A model generated the notes under the pieces. The model ran no database searches and was not told the DNA's origin. It was given only the letters and a program-made list of their open reading frames with translations. 64,000 bases of DNA from Persicaria tinctoria (lineage: Eukaryota; Streptophyta; Magnoliopsida; Caryophyllales; Polygonaceae). Both the position numbers and the translations under genes were made by a program. The stretch is from contig JBANSL010000003.1 in the NCBI GenBank assembly GCA_037127255.1, positions 46,373,314 through 46,437,313 of the forward strand, written 5' to 3'. Of this stretch, positions 56,782 through 64,000 are shown piece by piece; the first letter of the stretch is position 1; each line of letters opens with the position of its first letter.

Positions 56782-58565
56782 ATGTCTACTAACCAGGGCA
56801 ACGACTGGTACAATACCGTCATGGAGAAGTTAGCTAAGATAGATAAAAGGTTGACGGCAATAGAGCTTCAGCGTTTTGGCTCTAATACGGTGTTTGGACA
56901 AGGAGTCCCACCTAGAGATGAAGTTCTGATACGGGGTTAGCCGTGAGATGGTCCGATCTTCGACAACAAGCAAGAACTGAACAAGAAAAGCAAGAACTCG
57001 ATCAAGATCAATCAAGAACAGCCAAGAAACAATAAAGACGCAGCAAGAACGATCAAGAACAAGGATTCTTGATGTCGACACTAAACAAGAATGACAAAGA
57101 CTCGATAAAGATAGATAAAGACTCGAAATTGAATGCAAGAATGGAAAGACACGACCTGATAAGGACTGAGTCGATCTATGTAGCACAAGATAAAGACCCC
57201 AGGCCTCCTCAGAGGGTAGGAACCAATACCAATGCCTACACAACCCGCCTCTACAATCCGACACAATCAAGCGGACAACTTGAAGCACCAGAAGGGGGCT
57301 TGTGAATACTAGGATCACCAAGTCTTGCGAAGTTGACGAACACAAAGCAAACCAAGCTGAGATTATCAATCGGTTGAGATCACGAAGAGCACAGCTCTAT
57401 TCGGCCTGACCTCTCTCTCTGAAGTGTTTCACACGTTTTGAGAAGAATAACTTGTATTATGAATGTTCCAATTGAATTCAATGAAAGAAACGAAAATATA
57501 TAGGCCTTAACATGTTCTGGCCGGCCCTAATAGATAGAATAGGATAGATCTACTAACTAATGGGCTTTAAAATAGATCTAAGAACAAAAATAAATAAGGT
57601 CTCTAAAAAGAATGACTTAAAAAGCCCAATTCAGCCCAATAACGTTTTTAAGCTGAAATTAGACATAACACTTAGAATATTTCGGCCTAAGCATTTCTAA
57701 GGTGGCTCGGCCTCCATTTGTGCTCCAATGCACATGTATGTCTTCAATGTAGGCTCGGGGAGTTGAACCTTGCTCGAGAACAAAGCGTGAGTGACGAATA
57801 GGAATGAGTCTCTCTGAAGCTTCTTTGCTCTAGCTCGAGTCATTGGTCCTTCTCCAAGAATGATGGGTGTGTCTGGAGCTGTAGAAGATGGTCCCGCATC
57901 AAGTTCCACCAATTAAAAGGGAACAAACTCATCCTATTCCTCCTAATAATGCTATTCAAAATCATGTTTCTTCTAGCATAGATGCTTCTCTTATTGCTGA
58001 AATTAAAGAGCATGTTGATAAAAATGATCAAAATCTTAATTTACTTGCCTATGATCGTGATAATGTTTGCATTGAATATGAGAATGATGATTCTTTGATT
58101 GATTTAAATGTTCAACCTATGCCTTGTGATGATAATCAAAGAAAAGATTTATGTCAAACTACATGCTTAAAAGAAGGCATAGTTTCTAATATGATCATTG
58201 ATGATGATACTTCTTCTACTATTGCTAGCATTGAGTTAATTGAAAATTCAGCATTGGAAAAGGATGAAAACTTGCTAGTTTTGGATGGAAACTTAGTGAT
58301 TATTGACCAAGCTAAAGTGCATATTACGTTAGAACATAATGATGATATAAAATATGAATTATGCACTAATAAAGTTTCTTTTCTTGATTTTGTAGATGAA
58401 GCTGAGACAATAACCATCGAGGAGTGGTCAATCACTACACCAATCGTTCTTGAGATGGATTTCCATGGACATGTGGTATTCGATCCAGGAGCTCGTGTGG
58501 ATGCCTTTGCGGAATCAAATGCGACCTTGGATTCGAGGACGAATCATTTTCAAGAAAGGGAGATT
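56782..58565 (+). CDS. A9 mini-ORF, split by a solo LTR
   Basis: Part 1, 56782-56936 (MSTNQGNDWYNT start, ending in DEV); part 2, about 57907-58565, continuing PPIKREQTHPIPPN. The frame is kept exactly if the solo LTR and one AGTTC copy are ignored, so the ORF was intact when the LTR arrived. Part 2 has PCDDNQ, MIIDDDTS, VHITLEH, DSRTNHFQE. It continues a few codons into the LTR stub; the open frame to 58844 then runs antisense through another LTR and is meaningless. Same pseudo-protease plan as A1. Confidence 0.73.
56937..57901 (-). repeat. Solo A-type LTR in A9 ORF, TSD AGTTC
   Basis: Complete reverse LTR with autonomous-type U3, flanked by AGTTC at 56932-56936 and 57902-57906. Confidence 0.92.
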
Positions 58566-58607
58566 GATGCGGGACCATCCAAGACACCAACTGCGGACGC
58601 ACATATC
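58565..58607 (+). repeat. 43-bp stub of A9 3' LTR
   Basis: TGATGCGGGACC up to GCACATATC after a purine tract. Five bases (AAATT) later a reverse LTR of the same U3 subtype begins at its U5 end. Confidence 0.8.
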
Positions 58608-58612
58608 AAATT

Positions 58613-59718
58613 TGATACGGGGTTAGCCGTGGGATGGTCCGATCTTCGACAATCAAGCAAGAACTCAAAGAAACAAACAAGAAAGCAAGAACGCAGCAGC
58701 TGGACTCAAAGAAACGATTCAAGAAAGCTCAAGATTCGTTCAAGACTTAACAAGAAACATCAAGAACAGCAAGAACTCAATGTCGACAATAAAGAAAGAA
58801 CAAGACTCGATGCAAGAACTGATAAAGACTCGAAATTGATATAAAGACACGACCGATAAGGACTGAGTCGATCTATATAGAACAAGATAAAGACCCCATG
58901 CCTCCTCAGAGGGTAGGAACCAATACCAATGACTACACAACCCGCCTCTACAACCCTACACAATCAAGCGGACCACTTGAAGCACAAGGAGGGGGCTCGT
59001 GGATACTAGGATCACCAAGTCTTGCGAAGTTGATGAACACAAAGCAAACCAAGCTAGATCAATACCAATAGTTTCAATTGAAGAGCACAGCTCTATTCAA
59101 TCGACAAACACTCATTGTGTTTCACACAAGAAGAGAGAATTCTAATTCATTATAATCTGAATTGTTCTACATGAGGGTGATCGACTTATATAGCCATCAC
59201 ATAGGTCTGTTGGGCCGAAAATAATAAAAGAACTAAATAAACTAACAACTTATGGAATTAATAAAATAACATCTAAAGTTTCCTAAAATAACTTAAGTAA
59301 AACTAATACTAAAAATAGGAATTAAACATAATGTTCAAAACATAATTAAATCCCGTCAAAACTGTTGACAGCTCAAAGAATGTGGATTTAGTCCAAGCTC
59401 TAGGTCGAATCTGGAAAAACCTTCAACATCAAAGTTGTAGATCTCTTCGTCCTCGTTCCAACAAGATATGGCACGCCTCAATCCGATCAATATTGAATCC
59501 GTACGACCCATTTTACAGAGACGTCGAAAAGCTGTCAAATATTCTGAACGAGAGTCTAAAACGTCATTTAACCAAGCTTGCACCTTTGGACCTTCTCCCA
59601 TGGTGGAGCCTTCTTCTTCCTCTTGAGGATGACATCGTCCTCCCTTCCTTGAATCATAGGTCCATCCTCATGTAAGATATGTGCGTCCGCAGGTGGTGTC
59701 TTGGATGGTCCCGCATCA
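58613..59718 (-). repeat. Reverse A-type LTR joined to A10
   Basis: TGATACGGGG to CCCGCATCA. U3 subtype is as at 7166-8251 and unlike the LTR at the other end of A10 (62353-63415), so it is probably not the original partner. No purine tract follows; Gag DNA starts directly at 59719. Confidence 0.82.
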
Positions 59719-60905
59719 TAAATAGGTTCAAGAGTAGAAGAGTTAGGATTACTCCCTTTAGGGCCAGTAGATACCGTAGACGATTCATGTCCATTCCAAG
59801 ACGCTTCACCATTGTCGATGGGCTATTGGGGTGTTCGGCCTTCACTACCCCCATGGGGTTGGTTTGCTTTCTCCCTTGAGCCGCCATCAAACCTCCTTTG
59901 GGGCTGCTGCACATGGCCTTGGTGCCACCTTTGGGGTTGCCCACTCGACATTCTACCACCTTGGCCCCTGTATCTAGCATTCCTTTCCACTTTCATAGCT
60001 AAATGTAAAATTTCAGTAGGCGTAGAATATGGAAAGTAATCAATTTCACGAGCTAAGGCGGGGTGCAATATTCTAAGAAACCTAGCATTTGTATCTTCAT
60101 AGGACTCAACTACATTAGCTCTAGCCATGGTTTCTTGCATTGCATAAAAGGTGTCCTCAACAGTTTTGCTACCTTGCTTAAGATTTTCTAATCGTTGTCT
60201 AAGCTCGCTAGCATAATGTGGAGGAGCAAACCTACTTCTCATAAGTGCTTTTAATTGAATCCAAGAAGCAATAGGTGCATCAAGGAATCTTCTTCTTTCT
60301 TTAACTAGATTATCCCACCAAATTAAAGCGAAACTTTGAAATTCTAGGGAAGCTAGTTGCACCTTTTTATGTTCAGAGAAGTTATGACAAATCCATATTC
60401 GATCCATTTTAATTTCCCAATCAATGTAAGCATCTGGATCGTTGGTACCATAAAATTGAGGGATCTTTACCTTTACCATACCTATGCCATCTTGCGCAGG
60501 CTCTCTAGGTGCTCGATAGTGGTATTGACATCCTCTATCATTTCGTCTAGGACGTTGCTCCCAATGATCATCCTCTTGGAAGTCGTCGTCGTCCTCTGAG
60601 AAGTAGTACTCATCTTGTTGCCATCGTCCTTTCCCTCGTCCCTGCATATTAGCAAACGCATTATTCTTACCATGTCTCTCCCTTTGTGGAGAGATGTTCT
60701 TATCAAATAAAGGTTTAGCTAAATGAGGATTAGGATTAGGATTATGTACTTCCCTTTCATCATGAGGCGCTTCAGTACGCCGGGGATTACCTTGCCCAGC
60801 CATGTTGTTAGATCCGGATGGCCGAGCCTCTAATGCCGCCAATCCTTTATTTATCTTAGCTAAGGTCTCTATCATGGTGTGGAACATGGTGACCTGATTA
60901 GACAT
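59719..60905 (-). pseudogene. A10 Gag, truncated and with nonsense codon
   Basis: Start at 60905 (MSNQVTMFHT as in A5). Gag N-terminus, MQGRGKGRW, core with [19 protein letters not shown], basic QP-rich segment. A CAG in A4 is TAG here (about 59823-59825), a C-to-T type change ending the frame at GRTPQ. After this about 100 bp remain before the LTR junction at 59718. The Gag core is intact. Confidence 0.83.
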
Positions 60906-62352
60906 ATCAAATAAAACAAACAAAGAACTATGTAAAAGTTAGAAAAATAAAAACAACCTCACAATGTGTTTCGCTCACACTCCCTCTCTAATTGGTATGT
61001 CACGCTTGTTGGGGCAATCCGCTTTGGGCAAATCAACACTCAAGCAAAGAACAAAGCAATCAAAGTATGCAATCAAGAGAATGAATGAAACAACAACAAA
61101 GTACTCGACCAAAGGGATAGAGTACTCGACAGTAGCTTGTAAGCACTTGATTCAAGCAAAAACAAAGGCAATTGCAAGAAATCAATTCGACACAACAAGG
61201 TTGCACTCGACAGGGGTCTAATGCACTCGACACACACAAGAGAGAACTCGGCAAAGGCTGAGATCACTCGACTGAATCAAAGTAAGCACTTGACAATAGC
61301 AAACAGCACTCGATCAAGTGAAGGAGTACTCGACACACACAAACAGCAACTCAAAGTAATGAAGAGAGCTCGACAAAGGCTGAGAACTCCTCGACACAAC
61401 AACTCAGCACTCGACAATGGTATAAGTGCTCGACAACAGCCACCAAACAACTCGATAAGGCTGTAAAATAAGAGAAAATAAAAGAAAAATTAAGAAAGAA
61501 TGGAAATTTACCTCTTTTGATTGAAAACCTTTAAGTTAGGACGTTGTAGTTGCAGGGTAGGGTTTCAATTTTTGTGGAGGTGTATGTGTTTAGGATAATG
61601 TGTTTAGGTTTAGGGCTGTCGACAAGGCTATGGAGATCACCAAAAAGTTGAGTCCTTTAGGTTTTCTTGCACTAGATCAACAAACAACAACCAAACACTT
61701 TCTTCTCTTTTTTTTTGAATTTTCGGACCTTAATTTACTGTTTTTTTTTTTTTTGAATCTAATGCAAGAAAACTAACAACAATGAGAAAGGACTCGAAAA
61801 TATGATGGTAGTGGTGAAAGGATAACAAAATTCAGCCCTAAAGATGTATTTATAGGTGAGGCTTTTGTTTATCTTTGGTAAGTGGATCTATCTAAAGCCT
61901 TAAAGATAAATGATAGATAAATATGATTTATATCCACCAAAAATCAGATTTTTGTAAGGCAATAAATAAATGGAATTTAGATAGAAAGATAGAACAAATA
62001 TGCCAAAGATAGAAAAGATAGAAAGATAGAACAAACTAGGTTTTTATCTTTTGTGGTATGTGGATTCGGCCAAGGAGAAACTATGGGGACAATGAATTGC
62101 CGCCGGCTTAGGTGCTGCACAAGAGGGAATTGCGCACCACTTTGGTCGACTCCACGGTCTCGGCTAGGCTTTTGTGTTTAGGCTACGCAACCACAACAAT
62201 CACAAACTCAAGATTAGTGCAATAATCAAATAAAGAAACAAGAAGTAAAAGACCAAAACAAGAAAAGGACTCTTTTTTTTTTTGTGTTTTTGTGTTTATG
62301 AAAAGAAAAAGACTCAATCTTGATGTCGGAAACCAAAGCTCTGATACCAATT
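60906..62352 (-). other. A10 leader with PBS
   Basis: Noncoding, A5-type leader: long run of ACTCGACA units (about 61100-61465), T-runs near 61700-61755, and the complement of TGGTATCAGAGC (about 62338-62349). No GTAAGT complement is seen, as in A5. Confidence 0.7.
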
Positions 62353-63415
62353 TGATACGGGGTTAGCCGTGAGATGGTCCGATCTTCGACAACAAGCAAG
62401 AAACTCAAGAACGGAAGCAAGAATGAATAAAGACTCAAAGAACGCAGCAAGAACAATGCAAGATTTCCAAGATTCGACCAAGATCAGTTCAAGATCGATC
62501 AAGAAAGAACAAAGACTCGACAAGACTATGCAATTGCAACAAAGAATGAAAAGACACGACCGATAAGGACTGAGTCGATCTATATAGAACAAGATAAAGA
62601 CCCCAGGCCTCCTCAGAGGGTAGGAACCAATACCAATGACTATATAACCCGCCTCTACAATCCGACACAATCAAGCGGACAACTTGAAGCACCAGAAGGG
62701 GGCTTGTGGATACTAGATTCACCAAGTCTTGCGAAGTTGATGAACGGCAAAGCAAACCAAGCTAGATCAAACCAATTCGATGATCAACGAGCACAGCTCT
62801 AGTTGGATCAACAAGACACTCCATGTGTTTCACACAATTTGAGAGATCTAAATTCTATTCATCATGTTCTTCTTGAATTACAATAGGAGAACTCGGAATA
62901 TATAGGCCACGCAGGGCTATTGGGCCGAGTTAGATGATAGAATAAGATAAAACTAACATCTAATGGAAATAATAAAAATAACCTTAAAGTTTCCTAAAAT
63001 AACTTAAGTATAAGAAATACTAAATAGGAAATAAATATCATGTTCCAAAACTTAACAAAATCCCGTCAAAATCAGCAGCAGCTCAAAGAATGTGGATTTC
63101 GGCCAAGCTATAGGACGAATTTGGAAAAACCTTCAACAGCAAAGTTGTAGATCTCTTCGTCCTCGTTCCAACAAGATATAGCACGCCTCAATCCGATTAA
63201 TATTGAAGCCGTACGACCCATTTTACAGAGACGTCGAAAAGCTGTCAAACTTCTGAACGAGAGTCTAAAACGTGATTAATCCAAGCTTGCACCTTTGGAC
63301 CTTCTCCCATGGTGGAGCCTTCTTCTTCCTCTTGAGGATGACTTCAATTGCACGAGCTCGCATCATAGGTGTGTCCGAATGTGTCTTGGATGGTGTCTTG
63401 GATGGTCCCGCATCA
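62353..63415 (-). repeat. A10 5' LTR
   Basis: TGATACGGGG to CCCGCATCA. Nearly the same as the A5 LTRs, including the repeated GTGTCTTGGATG in U3. Confidence 0.9.
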
Positions 63416-63843
63416 CCACGGTCTCGGGTAGGCTTGTGTTTAGGCTATGCAACCACAAACAATCACAAACTCAAGATTAGTGCAAGAATCAATAAAGAAT
63501 TGCAAGAAGTAAATAACCAAAGCAAGAAAAGGACTCTTTTTTGTGGTTTTTGTGTTTAGAAAAGAAAACGACTCAATCTTGATGTCGGAAACCAAAGCTC
63601 TGATGCCCAATTTGATACGGGGTTAGCCGTGAGGTGGTCCGATCTTCGACAACAAGCAAGAAACTAAACAAGAAACAAAAGACACGAGTCAAGACTCAAC
63701 AAGAACAACAAGATTCGACCAAGAAAAGGTTCAAGATCGATCAAGAAAACCAAGAACGCAGCAAGAACAAAGAAAGACTCGAAAGTTAATGTAAAGAATG
63801 AAAAGACACGACCTGATATGGACTGAGTCGATCTATGCAGAAC
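63416..63843 (-). mobile_element. A11: leader end, PBS and U5 part of a reverse element
   Basis: 63416-63612 is leader ending in a PBS complement with one extra base (GATGCCCAATTTGA). A reverse LTR starts at 63613 and breaks off within R-U5 at about 63843. Confidence 0.75.
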
Positions 63844-64000
63844 TGAGTTCTTGCTTGATTGTCGAAGATCGGACCATCCCACGGCTAACCCCGTATCAAA
63901 TTGGTATCAGAGCTTTGGTTTCCGACATCAAGATTGAGTCTTTTTTCTTTTCTAAACACAAAATCCACAAAAAAGAGTCCTTTTCTTGTTTTGGTAATTT
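63844..64000 (+). mobile_element. A12: U5 end, PBS and leader start of a plus element (runs off window)
   Basis: The last 55 bp of a plus LTR (to 63898), AAT, TGGTATCAGAGC (63902-63913) and the leader. Directly joined to A11, giving U5 ends facing outwards. Confidence 0.78.

Larger units (their letters stand above)
55984..58607 (+). mobile_element. Element A9: mini element, plus strand, lacking 5' LTR
   Basis: Begins inside a leader (AGGGCTGAATTTTT), fused to A8 at a CATT match. Leader, mini-ORF split by a solo LTR, purine tract, and only 43 bp of the 3' LTR (58565-58607). Confidence 0.82.
58613..63415 (-). mobile_element. Element A10: broken gag-only element, reverse strand
   Basis: Gag N-terminal two-thirds (59719-60905), leader and 5' LTR of the A5 type. 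Zinc knuckle, pseudo-protease and purine tract are missing on the left. It lies within the leader of A11 (63416 on); no TSD is preserved on the left. Confidence 0.78.

Noticed and set aside
58566..58844. C-terminal extension of the A9 frame
   Set aside because: Beyond the 43-bp LTR stub it runs antisense through a reverse LTR by chance.
61100..61465. CRISPR array or satellite
   Set aside because: The TCGAGT units are degenerate, irregularly spaced and confined to A-element leaders; a plant retroelement context excludes CRISPR.

Overview
The window is plant nuclear DNA made almost entirely of LTR retrotransposons. No host gene, tRNA, rRNA or CRISPR array was found. Evidence for a land plant with a repeat-rich genome: LTRs of about 1 kb with TG...CA ends, primer-binding sites (PBS) that match plant initiator-Met tRNA, 5-bp target-site duplications (TSDs), Ty3/gypsy and Ty1/copia polyproteins, and AT-rich spacers. 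The species cannot be named. The dominant family ('family A') is a Ty3/gypsy lineage. Its integrase has a GPY/F module but no visible chromodomain, and its reading frame runs into the 3' LTR. This recalls CRM-type (centromeric) chromoviruses; a pericentromeric location is an inference only.

Layout. 1-7165: end of a related gypsy element (family B), whose LTR is split by element A1 (491-6887, TSD CTTGT); A1 itself carries two solo LTRs. 7166-10134: two A-type LTRs in opposite orientation around a scrambled internal fragment. 10135-10700: decayed copia reverse transcriptase. 10701-20592: antisense gypsy element (family C) lacking the gag core and RT. It is split by an aberrant A insertion (13102-19869) that contains a palindromic U5-U5 LTR junction. 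20593-23845: noncoding AT-rich DNA, a (CT)30 microsatellite and a 194-bp direct repeat. 23846-28668: copia LTR pieces broken by element A3. 28669-31069: antisense gag-only fragment A4. 31070-50762: copia element whose gag is split by A5 (31810-45483, TSD CGCAC), which is itself split by the intact autonomous element A6 (34048-42295, TSD TGATT). 50763-64000: mosaic of A-family pieces (A7 to A12) joined by short microhomologies, plus another solo LTR.

How the parts work together. A6 encodes Gag-PR-RT-RH-IN in one 1677-codon frame with near-identical LTRs. The other A elements share its PBS, polypurine tract, leader blocks and R-U5, but have lost RT, RH and IN. Some (A4, A5, A8, A10) keep Gag and zinc knuckle fused to a domain that aligns with the A6 protease but has lost its catalytic motif. 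Smaller ones (A1, A2, A3, A7, A9) keep only the Gag N-terminus plus this pseudo-protease. Their frames are still open into the 3' LTR, so they look like a layered set of parasites mobilised by A6-like elements. Solo LTRs, inverted LTR pairs and microhomology joints show heavy rearrangement after or during insertion.
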